DNA of 64,000 bases, from contig MKUO01000004.1 in the NCBI GenBank assembly GCA_001897855.1, forward strand, positions 186,001-250,000. Reading direction: 5' to 3'. This DNA comes from Bacteroidetes bacterium 43-93. Lineage in GTDB: Bacteria > Bacteroidota > Bacteroidia > Chitinophagales > Chitinophagaceae. Both the position numbers and the translations under genes were made by a program. Shown here in pieces: positions 1-7,997 of this stretch; positions within the stretch are counted from its first letter, which is position 1, and each line of letters starts with the position of its first letter. Below the pieces are notes generated by a model. The model was given only the letters and a program-made list of their open reading frames with translations, had not been told where the DNA came from and did no database searches.

Positions 1-2
1 CG

Positions 3-404
3 GCTACTGATAACATTGCTGATGATGGCCCTTTTTATCACGGCACGCGTGCCGATTTGCAGGTAGGTGATCTACTCACTGCAGGCCGCCTTTCCAATTA
101 CCACGCAGATGTCATTATGAACCATATTTACTTTACAGCCCAGGTCAATGGCGCGGGATTTGCTGCCGCGTTAGCCAAAGGTAATGGCCGCGAACGTGTG
201 TATATAGTAGAGCCTACCGGTAGCTTCGAGAACGACCCTAATGTTACCGATAAAAAATTCCCCGGCAATCCCACACGCTCCTATCGCACAAAGGACCCGT
301 TAAAGATCGTTGGCGAAGTAGAAGAATGGGTACGGCTGTCAGACGAAGACCTGCAGAAATTCCGCGAAAAACTGGTACAGAGTAAAGGCGAGATCATTAA
401 TTAG
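3..404 (+). CDS. arr: Rifampin ADP-ribosyltransferase (Arr), 5' truncated by window edge
   Basis: Family knowledge: Arr transfers ADP-ribose from NAD+ to a hydroxyl of rifamycins and inactivates the drug in the cytoplasm. The open frame runs in from the window edge with no start codon. It reads FYHGTRADLQVGDLL near the N-terminus, then YIVEPTGSFENDPNVT and KKFPGNPTRSYRT, which are hallmark blocks of this small family (usually about 140 residues). About 133 residues are visible, so only a few are missing. The TTG at 57 is internal and is not a start. It is followed by two RibD-like genes and a VOC gene on the same strand, with a 120-bp gap after it. Whether it confers resistance here is inference. 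Confidence 0.9.
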   Translation, partial: ATDNIADDGPFYHGTRADLQVGDLLTAGRLSNYHADVIMNHIYFTAQVNGAGFAAALAKGNGRERVYIVEPTGSFENDPNVTDKKFPGNPTRSYRTKDPLKIVGEVEEWVRLSDEDLQKFREKLVQSKGEIIN

Positions 405-524
405 TTTTTGCTGATATCATTGATTCGCGGCATCTGCGCATTTTGCCCTCAATATTGTCGTATTTCCCCCGCAATAGTATCTTATTTGTTGCCGAGATTT
501 GTGTCATAACAAACCTTCATTGAC

Positions 525-1133
525 ATGAGAAAAATAACGGTCATATCCATGATTTCATTAGACGGCGTATTACAGGCACCGGGCGGCCCGAAGGAAGATA
601 CATCAGGTGGCTTCAAATACAGTGGATGGAGCGCTACTTATAATGATGAGCTATTTGGCAAAGTAATGCAGGAAGAGCTGAAGCCTGCAGATTATTTGCT
701 CGGCAGAAATACTTACCAGATATGGGCCGGCTACTGGCCGCAGCATGGCGATTTCTGGCCCGGCATCAATGAGGGTACTAAGTATGTGTTTTCCAAAACC
801 CTTGGCAAGAAAGATCCAATGGTTACCGGCTGGAAAAACTCTGTGGTCCTCAAAACCGTCGCAGATATAAAAAAGCTCAAAAACTCTGAAGGTAGCGATA
901 TACAGGTATGGGGTAGTAGCGAGCTTATCCAGTTATTATTCAAGCACGATCTTGTAGATGAGCTCCGGTTAAAGATATATCCGCTTACGCTGGGCAAGGG
1001 CAAGAAGCTGTTTGGCAATGGCACCATCCCGGCTGCATTCAGGCTCACGGAGAGCATCGTTACCACCAAGGGCGTTATCATTGCAAACTACAAACGCGAC
1101 GGCGATGTAAAAACCGGATCTATTGAGGTATAG
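525..1133 (+). CDS. Dihydrofolate reductase family protein (RibD C-terminal domain), copy 1
   Basis: A 202-residue protein with the N-terminal MRKITVISMISLDGVLQAPG block and a later GRNTYQIWAGYW block, typical of the RibD_C/DHFR-like fold (YyaP/YwjB type). These proteins are predicted NADPH-dependent reductases of unknown substrate. A strand-rich C-terminus with LVDELRLKIYPLTLGKGKKLF fits the family. The next gene, 52 bp downstream, is a diverged paralogue, so this looks like an old tandem duplication. The start ATG is the first in frame after a non-coding spacer. It is not a true folate-pathway folA. Confidence 0.85.
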   Translation: MRKITVISMISLDGVLQAPGGPKEDTSGGFKYSGWSATYNDELFGKVMQEELKPADYLLGRNTYQIWAGYWPQHGDFWPGINEGTKYVFSKTLGKKDPMVTGWKNSVVLKTVADIKKLKNSEGSDIQVWGSSELIQLLFKHDLVDELRLKIYPLTLGKGKKLFGNGTIPAAFRLTESIVTTKGVIIANYKRDGDVKTGSIEV

Positions 1134-1185
1134 TCTTAAAAAACTTATTTTCATTTATAACCATACACAAAAAAGAAAAATTCAA

Positions 1186-1758
1186 ATGAGAAAAATAATT
1201 TCCTTCATGCACATTTCGCTCGATGGTTTTGTAGCAGGGCCCAATGGAGAAATGAACTGGATCAAAGTCGATCAGGAGATCTTCGATCACGTAGGCAAGC
1301 GCATCGGCGAAACCGATACCGCATTATACGGCCGGGTTACTTACGAAATGATGGAAAACTACTGGCCCTATGCCGGCAGCAAACCCAATGCCAGCAAGCA
1401 CGATGTAGAACATTCCGCCTGGTACAACAAAGCGCATAAGCTCGTGCTCTCACACACCATGAAGGGGCAGAACTTGCCCAACACTACTATTATCAGTGAT
1501 AACCTTGCCGATAGCATCAACGAAATAAAACAACAGCCCGGCAGCGAGATACTCCTTTTCGGCAGCCCCACGGCTACACATGCGCTCATGCAGCACAACT
1601 TAATAGATGGCTACTGGCTGTTTATTAATCCCATCATCCTGGGGCAGGGCATTCCTTTGTTTACAAACATCAAAGACAAGGTAAAATTAAACCTGCTGAG
1701 CAGCCAACAATTTACCAATGGCGTTACAGGGTTGTCCTATTCAGTAGATGGGCAATAA
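1186..1758 (+). CDS. Dihydrofolate reductase family protein (RibD C-terminal domain), copy 2
   Basis: A 190-residue paralogue of the preceding gene. It opens MRKIISFMHISLDGFVAGPN, the same N-terminal block as copy 1, and continues with ALYGRVTYEMMENYWP and LIDGYWLFINPIILGQGIPL. The frame stays open upstream to 1123, but ATG 1186 aligns with the family start and with copy 1, so it was chosen. Predicted cytoplasmic NADPH-dependent reductase of unknown substrate. A clear rho-independent terminator follows the stop codon, so the pair probably ends its transcript there. Confidence 0.85.
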   Translation: MRKIISFMHISLDGFVAGPNGEMNWIKVDQEIFDHVGKRIGETDTALYGRVTYEMMENYWPYAGSKPNASKHDVEHSAWYNKAHKLVLSHTMKGQNLPNTTIISDNLADSINEIKQQPGSEILLFGSPTATHALMQHNLIDGYWLFINPIILGQGIPLFTNIKDKVKLNLLSSQQFTNGVTGLSYSVDGQ

Positions 1759-1770
1759 CAACATACTTAT

Positions 1771-1803
1771 ACGCATCCCCTCGTTTGGGGATGCGTTATT
1801 ATT
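1771..1803 (+). terminator. Rho-independent terminator after the RibD-like pair
   Basis: The arms ACGCATCCCC and GGGGATGCGT enclose a short TCGTTT loop and are followed by TTATTATT. It lies 12 bp after the stop codon of the second RibD-like gene and 25 bp before the VOC gene. Confidence 0.8.
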
Positions 1804-1827
1804 AACAACGTATAAACAGATACAACC

Positions 1828-2280
1828 ATGGCAACACATAAACTGCCCCTGATGCACAATATCGGCATCGTAGTAGCCTCGCTCGATGATGCCATCGCTT
1901 TTTTCTCCGAACTCGGCATGGCCCTCGAAGGCCGTGGCATGGTAGAGGGCGAATGGGCCGGCCGTGTCACCGGCCTGGGCAATCAGTCGGTAGAGATTGC
2001 CATGATGGCTACCCCCGACGGCCACAACCGCATAGAGCTTTCACGGTTCATCACCCCTGCTGTCATTGCCGATCACCGCACGGCGCCGGTCAATTCCCTT
2101 GGCTACCTGCGCATGATGTTCACCGTCGAAGATCTCGACGATACCCTGGCAAGGCTTGCTAAGTATGGCGCCAGGCTCGAGGCTGAAGTAATGAACTACG
2201 AAAATGTGTACCGGCTCTGCTACATCCGCGGCGTTGAGGGGCTGCTCATCGGCCTGGCAGAAGAGCTGGTTGGTAAGTAA
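1828..2280 (+). CDS. VOC family protein (glyoxalase/bleomycin-resistance fold)
   Basis: A 150-residue single-unit VOC protein. The opening HNIGIVVASLDDAIAFFSELGM is the typical first beta-alpha-beta unit, and LGYLRMMFTVEDLDDTLARL is the second. Such proteins bind a divalent metal with His/Glu ligands and act as lyases, dioxygenases or drug-binding proteins; the substrate cannot be told from sequence. No metal-ligand assignment is made. It follows a terminator, so it is probably transcribed alone. GC-richer than the lipoprotein genes downstream. Confidence 0.85.
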   Translation: MATHKLPLMHNIGIVVASLDDAIAFFSELGMALEGRGMVEGEWAGRVTGLGNQSVEIAMMATPDGHNRIELSRFITPAVIADHRTAPVNSLGYLRMMFTVEDLDDTLARLAKYGARLEAEVMNYENVYRLCYIRGVEGLLIGLAEELVGK

Positions 2281-2592
2281 GCAACATAACCAACGTGTAT
2301 GCTTTGCAAAGTGGAAGGTTTTTTGCAGTAAGCGTTCACCTGTCTATCATCGTCCGTTGCGTCGCACACTTCAGGGTTCGGTGCGGTGACTTTTTCATCT
2401 TCAATATCTTACGGGGTGTTTTTAATATCCTGGTAAGTTAAAATTGGATTTGTTGTATCGCCCCATCCTCGTCCTCGTTTGCAACGAGGATGCCATGTCA
2501 CAGCGTTTTTAACGCCCAAAACAATGCTCCCGAAAAGAGGCAAATCGGGAGATTTGCGATAATGGTTGGCAATCTTTCTATGTCCGCTCATT
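2281..2592. other. Intergenic region with inverted repeats
   Basis: No gene seen. It contains an inverted repeat with arms CATCCTCGT (2464-2472) and ACGAGGATG (2484-2492), and a copy of the dispersed palindrome CAAATCGGGAGATTTG at 2541-2556, followed by CGATAATGGTTGGCA. The second motif recurs at 3921, 4018 and 7087 on the opposite strand. Both look like REP-type non-coding repeats. Confidence 0.55.
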
Positions 2593-3153
2593 CTATTTCA
2601 ACACCTTGCGCTTAATAGCCTCAGCTTTAAACCAGGGATCTAAAACATCTCTATGAGACTCTATATATTTCACAACCTCCGGTTGGATTGGATTACCTAG
2701 TCTACTCCCACAAGGTGACGGACACCATTCAGTTAGGTTCATAATTTCATTGGCATAATACAAAACTGAATCATGTTTAATATCATATGCCAATCCCCAA
2801 ATTGTAAGATGTGACCTAATTGTTTGATAACTGCATAGGACTGTATCATTGTAAAAATGAGCAAAATTTAATTCTAACGTGTCAGACCCAATCAATTTTA
2901 TGTATATTGGTTTAACTTTTAATTCTCCATAGGTAATATTCTTAGGAATTAAACCTTTGTTCTTCACATCAGGTATTACAGTATCATCACAATAATAGCA
3001 CGACATCAGCCATTTTCCATCATCATAATACTTTCTCAATGATAAAGAATCTATAAGCCTGGGATATGTATCTACCTTATAGGTGCTGCGCTTATGGCTT
3101 TGGGTGCAGCTATATATTAAACCGGCTAACAGCACCGCGATAAATAGTCTCAT
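2593..3153 (-). CDS. Putative lipoprotein, unknown function
   Basis: A 186-residue protein starting MRLFIAVLLAGLIYSCTQSH, a short lipoprotein signal with a lipobox ending at Cys16. The mature part has no domain I recognise; it contains CYYCDD and CPSPCGS cysteine pairs. The gene is visibly more AT-rich than the housekeeping genes in the window. It is the first of three small lipoprotein genes on the minus strand that share only the signal type, not sequence. It sits between copies of a dispersed palindromic repeat, so recent acquisition is plausible (inference). Confidence 0.7.
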   Translation of the reverse strand: MRLFIAVLLAGLIYSCTQSHKRSTYKVDTYPRLIDSLSLRKYYDDGKWLMSCYYCDDTVIPDVKNKGLIPKNITYGELKVKPIYIKLIGSDTLELNFAHFYNDTVLCSYQTIRSHLTIWGLAYDIKHDSVLYYANEIMNLTEWCPSPCGSRLGNPIQPEVVKYIESHRDVLDPWFKAEAIKRKVLK

Positions 3154-3358
3154 TACGCTTAAAGATATTCGTCAAGGATCTAAAGTACAAGCAACTTGGT
3201 ATTGGCTATTACTACGATCTCGGTATCGACCTCGGTTACCATTTTAATCTTGTGCACCGTAAGGTGGTGAGGTATTAAATAACCAAAATAAGATAAGGCA
3301 CAAGCACGCTAATCTCTGAAGCTAAACTGCATGCTTACGACAACTAAGTACTTAAACT

Positions 3359-3826
3359 CTAATTCTTCATATAGTTTTTATTTTTGTCCTTATTAAGCTT
3401 GACAAAAGCATATTCACCTTCACCGCCATTTACTCCAATAATTAAATCACCCATTTCATTGTCCAAGTTTGTATTTACTGACAACATCAAATTGGCTGTT
3501 TCATTACTATCTTCTGTAAATACTTTTTCCCGTCTTAACTTTAAGGGATAATTCTTAAGTGTAACTGTAACCCAATCATCTTTAAGAAAAGACCATTCCC
3601 CTGCATTTATGATAGTGTCCTTGTTCGGAACATAAATATAATCATAATAGTTATTATCCTTTAAAATCAACTTCTCTTTTTCATTTTCATAATTTACTTC
3701 ATATTCGCCTACAAAATAGGCTTTGTCTAATTTACTGACGTCCATTTGATTGGGCTTGCAACTAGCACAAGTAATTAAAAACAAGCAAAATAAATAACAG
3801 CCTACCCGCAAATTGAATAGTGACAT
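3359..3826 (-). CDS. Putative lipoprotein, unknown function
   Basis: A 155-residue protein with N-terminal MSLFNLRVGCYLFCLFLITC and a lipobox-like CASC, so probably lipid-anchored at about Cys23. The mature part reads FVGEYEVNYENEKEKLILKDNNYYDYIY and later GEWSFLKDDWVTVTLKNYP. This beta-rich pattern resembles small Bacteroidota lipoproteins that report how a value is displayed, but I assign no function. It is AT-rich and transcribed away from the T9SS gene. A composite palindromic repeat lies just upstream. Confidence 0.7.
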   Translation of the reverse strand: MSLFNLRVGCYLFCLFLITCASCKPNQMDVSKLDKAYFVGEYEVNYENEKEKLILKDNNYYDYIYVPNKDTIINAGEWSFLKDDWVTVTLKNYPLKLRREKVFTEDSNETANLMLSVNTNLDNEMGDLIIGVNGGEGEYAFVKLNKDKNKNYMKN

Positions 3827-3888
3827 AATATATCCGTTAATTGAAAATAGAATTATTTTTATTTGTCAAAAGGTAGCAAACCCGTTCG

Positions 3889-3938
3889 GCGTACTCTTCT
3901 GACTACGTGGTAAAAGGACACAAATCTCCCGATTTGCG
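3889..3938 (-). repeat. Composite dispersed palindromic repeat (copy b)
   Basis: Read on the minus strand it has CGCAAATCGGGAGATTTG followed by a spacer, then CGTAGTCAGAAGAGTACGCC and a CGAACG end. The same order (GCAAATC palindrome, then a CGTAGTC/GACTACG palindrome, then CGAGCGG) is found at 36347-36401 and 37104-37157, so this is one repeat family. Non-coding. Confidence 0.6.
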
Positions 3939-4017
3939 AATCCTCAAATGCCGCAATAAAATAAACGAAAATCTCCCCATCAGACAACCGCTAAAACACC
4001 CTCGCGGTCTAAAAGAA

Positions 4018-4053
4018 GCCAATCTCCCGATTTGCGATAATGTTTAGCAATAC
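4018..4053 (-). repeat. Dispersed palindromic repeat (copy c)
   Basis: Contains AATCTCCCGATTTGCGATAA followed by TGTTTAGCAA on the plus strand. It is nearly the same as the copy at 7087-7118 in the same orientation and as the copy at 2541-2574 in the opposite orientation. It lies just past the 3' end of the small lipoprotein gene at 4062-4409. Confidence 0.6.
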
Positions 4054-4061
4054 AATCTGTA

Positions 4062-4409
4062 TCAATCCCTGCAATCAATCATGATCGTTCCTGCCTGGCA
4101 TATATAAACCTTATTTACCCTTGCATCGCCTTTATAATGCCCTTCCAGGTCATCTTTCAGGTCTTCATATTCACCGTCGCCGGCTGCCTCCATTATTTTT
4201 ACATTGATCAATCGCCCGATCGGTGTTATTTTATATTTTCCGTCTTCCGTCGTTTTGGAATGTTCTGTACCGCCGAAGAGCCCATAGCTTTCATACGTTG
4301 TTGATAAAGACTCCACAAAAGAATCCGTCTCTTTATACAATTTACTTTTGCTTCGGGAACATCCTGCAATTAGTAATACGGTTAAAGTGTAGATAAGTAG
4401 TTTTTTCAT
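4062..4409 (-). CDS. Small putative lipoprotein, unknown function
   Basis: A 115-residue protein opening MKKLLIYTLTVLLIAGCSRS, a textbook lipoprotein signal with lipobox IAGC and lipidated Cys17. The mature part, about 98 residues, has no recognised domain; it contains EHSKTTEDGKYKITPIGRLI and ends with VYICQAGTIMIDCRD, so a disulfide is possible. It lies upstream of a duplicated leader sequence and is transcribed away from it. Function unknown. Confidence 0.7.
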   Translation of the reverse strand: MKKLLIYTLTVLLIAGCSRSKSKLYKETDSFVESLSTTYESYGLFGGTEHSKTTEDGKYKITPIGRLINVKIMEAAGDGEYEDLKDDLEGHYKGDARVNKVYICQAGTIMIDCRD

Positions 4410-4506
4410 TTTGCCAGCGAAGGTTCTTGTAAAGATACTAGTCGTCTAACATATATCAACCTTGCTCAGCCTAGTCTCCTCAACTATGCTGCAAAAAGAA
4501 CCAAGA

Positions 4507-4646
4507 TGATTAAACCATAAAACTCTAATCAACTTCTCAACAAACCAACCAATCAACCCATCTTTGAATTTTGCCTTTTTACTTTTAAATCCCTGGCTTT
4601 GTACAAATGTTCGATAAACTTTACGCATATGACAACCTTTAGCTAG
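4507..4646 (+). pseudogene. Decayed copy of the promoter/leader of the terminase-like gene at 7289
   Basis: This stretch matches 7154-7301 base for base with few changes. Both have four 8-bp units of type CNAATCAA (4525-4556 here, 7186-7217 there), then an A/T-rich block with TTTG, then TTTGTACAAATGTTC, then ATATGACA. The distance from the octads to ATG is 104 bases here and 103 there. Here the -7 box reads TGGCTTTG instead of TACCTTTG, and the ATG at 4629 reaches a TAG after five codons. It is therefore a non-functional duplicate with no gene behind it. The reverse-strand frame 4446-4628 across it is not a gene. The rest of 4410-4782 holds nothing else that I can see except the -7 box at 4736. 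Confidence 0.75.
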
Positions 4647-4782
4647 TCGTTTTTACACCTGTACTGTCATAAAAAAATTACACAATGATCTGGTTAATGA
4701 CAGAACATGGCATAGTTTATGGTTAAAGAAATCTATACGTTTGATTTGATGCGCTTGATAATACTACTGTAAAACTAAAATC

Positions 4783-7044
4783 ATGCGAGTTATTTTATTC
4801 TTTGTGGTATCCCTGATATCACTAAGTTGTTTTGCGCAAAGGAATAACGCTCATTGGTGTTTCGGAAAAAATTCAGGATTGATATTCCTCGGAAACAATT
4901 CAGGTACAGCGCCGGCTAATATTTTTGGGCCTTTCAATTTTTATCCCGTTATCAATACTATAGGAGGAGGCGCAACAGTAAGCCACACAAGTACAGGGAA
5001 CTTACTATTCTATTTCAATAAAGGAGACTTGTATGATCGGAACTATACACCTATGCCCAACGGTAAAGCTGTAAGTGCAGATACAACCGGTAACACTACA
5101 CAAGGTTCTTGCATCGTACCTGTTGTTCGTGATCCCAAGAAATTCTATGTTTTTACATTGGGTGGTGCAAATGGTTTGCTCGCATATTCGGTCGTTGATA
5201 CAGCATTACGCAGCGGGTTGGGTGATGTTGTACCTGGCCAAAAGTTTATCAAGATCGATAGCGGCTTTTCTGAAGCTATGACTGTTACAGAAGGATGTAA
5301 AGGTTATTGGCTTATTGTTTATAATAAACTTAACGCCAGTTTTTATTCTTATAAAATCACCTCGTCTGGCATTGATTTTAACCCTGTAGTTTCAGCAGCT
5401 ACCTATCCCCAACCACCGGGAAGTGTAGTCTCAATAAAAATATCACCTGATAGAAGGCTTTTAGGACTGGCGGCTATGACTGGAAGTTTTGTCGCAATGC
5501 ATGATTTTAATACGAAAACTGGATCCATTATAAATGCCAGGCTGATCGATACAGGCATGAGCAGTGCCGCCGGGTTTTATGGATGCGCATTTTCTCCCGA
5601 CAGCCGACGATTTTACACAACCGCATTCAATAAAAAAGATATTTACCAATACGATCTGACGCAGGTTACCACTAATGCAGTGATCGCTTCCAGGAATACT
5701 GTTCATCATGATACACTTGCCCCTGGTGGTATGCAGTTAGGCCCTGACGGAAATGTATATGTCGCATTGATCAACACGCAAAGAGTAGATAGAATTACTA
5801 ATGCTAACGACTTGTTTCCAGGCTGTGTTTATGGTCAGGATGTACCTTTAAATGCTTCCAGTGTTGTTCTATGGGGACTCCCCCAAAGAGTACCTCGTGC
5901 AATATTTCAAAGAGCCGATAGTGCTTTTGTTAGCGTTAAGGATAAGGTGGATTGTCTGAACCAGTCAACTGTTATACATGGCCCGGAAGGTATGGCTTGG
6001 TACCGATGGCAGGACGGAAGTAGGAGTGATAGCTTTGTAACAAATAGCTCGGGTGTATTTTGGGTTACAGCCTACGATGGATGTGCAATTTTTATTGATA
6101 CTATTTCAGTGGGAGGTTATTCGTCTTATGAAAACCACACAGTGAGGGATAGTATTTGTCCAAATAAAACTTTGATACTTTTTCATTATAGAGATCTGGA
6201 TCAAACAGGTGCAAGCTGGCATTGGAATACAGGTAGTACTAACGATAGTCTTACAATTTCGAAACCAGGGAAATATTGGGTTATTATGAACAACAAAACC
6301 TGCCACACGGCTATAGATACATTCGACATAAAAGGCATATTCACAAGCTATACTTTAGCGCCAGATACTATCATTTGTCCTGCGGATACCATAAATTTAC
6401 TTGCCGGTAGTTTCCCTAATGGCACGCAAATATTTTGGAGTAGCGGAGATACAGGAATGGTTACCAAAGCCTATAATAGTGGTAATTACCTTTTTGATGC
6501 CGTGTATCATGGGTGTAAGATTAGTGATAGTATTGGAGTTGCTGAATATCCTACACCTAAAATAGAATTAGGAGACGATACAGAAATATGTTATGGAGAA
6601 TTAATGCGTCTGCCTGTAAATGACACATCTGCAAATGATGATAAATATATATGGCAGGATGGTAGCACAGAACGGAGCTTTACTGTAGCAGAAACAGGTA
6701 TATATTATGTAGAAGTAGTCGGCCATTGCCAAATAGCCAGAGATACAGTAGAAATAACAGTAAATCCATGTAATATTTTCTTCCCATCAGCATTTTCGCC
6801 CAATGGTGACGGAAAAAACGATATAGCCCATCTTATGGGTGATATTGCCAATGTCAAAGACTTCGAACTACATATCTTCAATCGCTGGGGCCAGGAAGTC
6901 TATGGCGGTACAGATGTATATGCGGGTTGGGATGGAACTTTTAAGACAAAGCCGGCCGAAATGGGAGCTTATTACTACTATATGAAATTCAGGTATCGTG
7001 GTAAAAATGAAATGAAGAAAGGTGATATAACTCTGATAAAATAA
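4783..7044 (+). CDS. T9SS type-B sorted surface protein (gliding motility-associated C-terminal domain)
   Basis: A 753-residue protein. Signal peptide MRVILFFVVSLISLSCFAQ at residues 1-19. The N-terminal half (to about residue 370) reads as a beta-propeller-like cargo domain (SPDSRRFYTTAFN, LGPDGNVYVALIN). The middle has Ig/PKD-like segments ending in GDT/GK-Y-V motifs. The C-terminal 85 residues carry FFPSAFSPNGDGKNDIAHL, IFNRWGQEVYGG and GWDGTF, the type-B T9SS sorting domain. It is thus exported through the outer membrane and kept at the cell surface. A -7 box TACGTTTG lies at 4736-4743. The gene sits between two copies of one leader module (4507-4646 and 7154-7301). Confidence 0.9.
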   Translation: MRVILFFVVSLISLSCFAQRNNAHWCFGKNSGLIFLGNNSGTAPANIFGPFNFYPVINTIGGGATVSHTSTGNLLFYFNKGDLYDRNYTPMPNGKAVSADTTGNTTQGSCIVPVVRDPKKFYVFTLGGANGLLAYSVVDTALRSGLGDVVPGQKFIKIDSGFSEAMTVTEGCKGYWLIVYNKLNASFYSYKITSSGIDFNPVVSAATYPQPPGSVVSIKISPDRRLLGLAAMTGSFVAMHDFNTKTGSIINARLIDTGMSSAAGFYGCAFSPDSRRFYTTAFNKKDIYQYDLTQVTTNAVIASRNTVHHDTLAPGGMQLGPDGNVYVALINTQRVDRITNANDLFPGCVYGQDVPLNASSVVLWGLPQRVPRAIFQRADSAFVSVKDKVDCLNQSTVIHGPEGMAWYRWQDGSRSDSFVTNSSGVFWVTAYDGCAIFIDTISVGGYSSYENHTVRDSICPNKTLILFHYRDLDQTGASWHWNTGSTNDSLTISKPGKYWVIMNNKTCHTAIDTFDIKGIFTSYTLAPDTIICPADTINLLAGSFPNGTQIFWSSGDTGMVTKAYNSGNYLFDAVYHGCKISDSIGVAEYPTPKIELGDDTEICYGELMRLPVNDTSANDDKYIWQDGSTERSFTVAETGIYYVEVVGHCQIARDTVEITVNPCNIFFPSAFSPNGDGKNDIAHLMGDIANVKDFELHIFNRWGQEVYGGTDVYAGWDGTFKTKPAEMGAYYYYMKFRYRGKNEMKKGDITLIK

Positions 7045-7086
7045 ATATCAGCTCAGCATAACCTCCTTACCTCCTCAGTTAGAAAA

Positions 7087-7118
7087 GCCAATCTCCCGAT
7101 TTGCAACAATGGCTGGCA
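7087..7118 (-). repeat. Dispersed palindromic repeat (copy d)
   Basis: The plus strand reads GCCAATCTCCCGATTTGCAA followed by CAATGGCTGGCA. This is the same family as the copies at 2541 and 4018. It lies 43 bp after the T9SS gene. Confidence 0.6.
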
Positions 7119-7229
7119 TTACCGATCTGCATCATTACCCTGGTTATTCTGAAAAATGATTAAACAGAAGGTACCCCATAAAACACTAATCAACTACTCA
7201 ACAAATCAACCAATCAACCAATTTTTAAT

Positions 7230-7261
7230 TTTGACTTTTTACTTTCGAATTCCTACCTTTG
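7230..7261 (+). promoter_or_regulatory. Bacteroidetes-type promoter for the terminase-like gene
   Basis: TTTG at 7230-7233 and TACCTTTG at 7254-7261 with 20 bases between match the TTTG / TAnnTTTG consensus of the Bacteroidota primary sigma factor. Four 8-bp CNAATCAA units (7186-7217) stand just upstream and could be an UP-like or operator element. Confidence 0.75.
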
Positions 7262-7288
7262 TACAAATGTTCAACAAACCCTACACAT

Positions 7289-7858
7289 ATGACACCCTTC
7301 ATCAAAACCATCCTCGCAGAAGAGGATCCCGCCGCGCGCGACAAAGCCTACAACGAAGCAGTTAAAAAGTACAAAAAGCTATCTCCCCGCAAGCAACTCT
7401 TTATCGACCAGGTAGTACTTCATGGCAATCATACCGCTGCTTACCAAACTGCTTACCCCAATTGCTCCGCAGCCGCAGCAAAGTCCAGCGCCAGCCGCCT
7501 CATGGCTGATCCCGTAATTGCAGAGTGCATCACCAAAGGGCGCAACAAGGCCCGGGTCATGATCGGTGAATTCCTTCGTCAGCGGTGCCTCGCCAAGTTT
7601 GCCGATATTTCGGAGAAGCGCTCTGTGCTCACCCGCATCATCCGCGGAGATATTATGATAGAAAAAGAAGTGATCGACAAATTCGGTGAGAAGCAGGTCA
7701 TCAAAGTAAAGCCCGGTCTCGACGAGCGCATCCGCGCCATCACCGCAGACGAAAAACTCGAGGCTAAATGGGAGCGGCAACTGCCCCAGCTTATGAACCT
7801 CTTCAACATCCTCGATGATCCTTACCAAAGCCTCGAAGACTATGATGCGCTCGATTAG
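7289..7858 (+). CDS. Orphan phage terminase small subunit-like DNA-binding protein
   Basis: A 189-residue protein starting MTPFIKTILAEEDPAARDKA. The central block KLSPRKQLFIDQVVLHGNHTAAYQTAYPN with repeated Ala/Ser and SRLMADPVIAECI is the N-terminal helix-turn-helix signature of the terminase small subunit family (Terminase_2), which recognises pac/cos DNA in phages. The C-terminal half is acidic. The usual partners (large terminase, portal, capsid) are absent, so it is orphaned and may act as a DNA-binding regulator (inference). ATG 7289 was chosen because the promoter -7 box ends at 7261. Its stop codon runs straight into a cluster of GTTAGCAAA repeats. Confidence 0.75.
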   Translation: MTPFIKTILAEEDPAARDKAYNEAVKKYKKLSPRKQLFIDQVVLHGNHTAAYQTAYPNCSAAAAKSSASRLMADPVIAECITKGRNKARVMIGEFLRQRCLAKFADISEKRSVLTRIIRGDIMIEKEVIDKFGEKQVIKVKPGLDERIRAITADEKLEAKWERQLPQLMNLFNILDDPYQSLEDYDALD

Positions 7859-7997
7859 GTTAGCAAAGGTTAGCAAAAGATAGCAAACGTTAGCAAAGGT
7901 TAGCAGTAGCGCTGCTGTAATGCAGTAATGACGGTAGCCCTGCTGCTAACCTCCCCGTTAGCAACCCGTCAGCAATAGGTTAGCAAAAGTTAGCAAT
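7857..7997 (+). repeat. Iteron-like GTTAGCAAA repeat cluster
   Basis: Direct copies of GGTTAGCAAA or close variants start at 7858, 7868, 7879, 7888, 7898, 7957, 7978 and 7988, with an inverted GCTGCTAAC at 7942 and a weaker GTCAGCAAT at 7969. Between them is a GCAGTAGCGCTGCTG palindrome. Unit spacing is 9-11 bases, about one helical turn, as in protein-binding iterons. It lies directly after the terminase-like gene. Confidence 0.7.

Noticed and set aside
969-1154. Antisense frames inside the RibD-like genes (and most other frames opposite to long genes)
   Set aside because: Codon shadows of clear genes on the other strand.
4446-4628. 60-residue minus-strand frame
   Set aside because: It lies across the decayed leader copy and its promoter elements; no start signal or motif.
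7857-7997. Plasmid origin from the iteron-like repeats
   Set aside because: No Rep protein and no AT-rich melting region with DnaA boxes; a TerS-like gene is a better partner.
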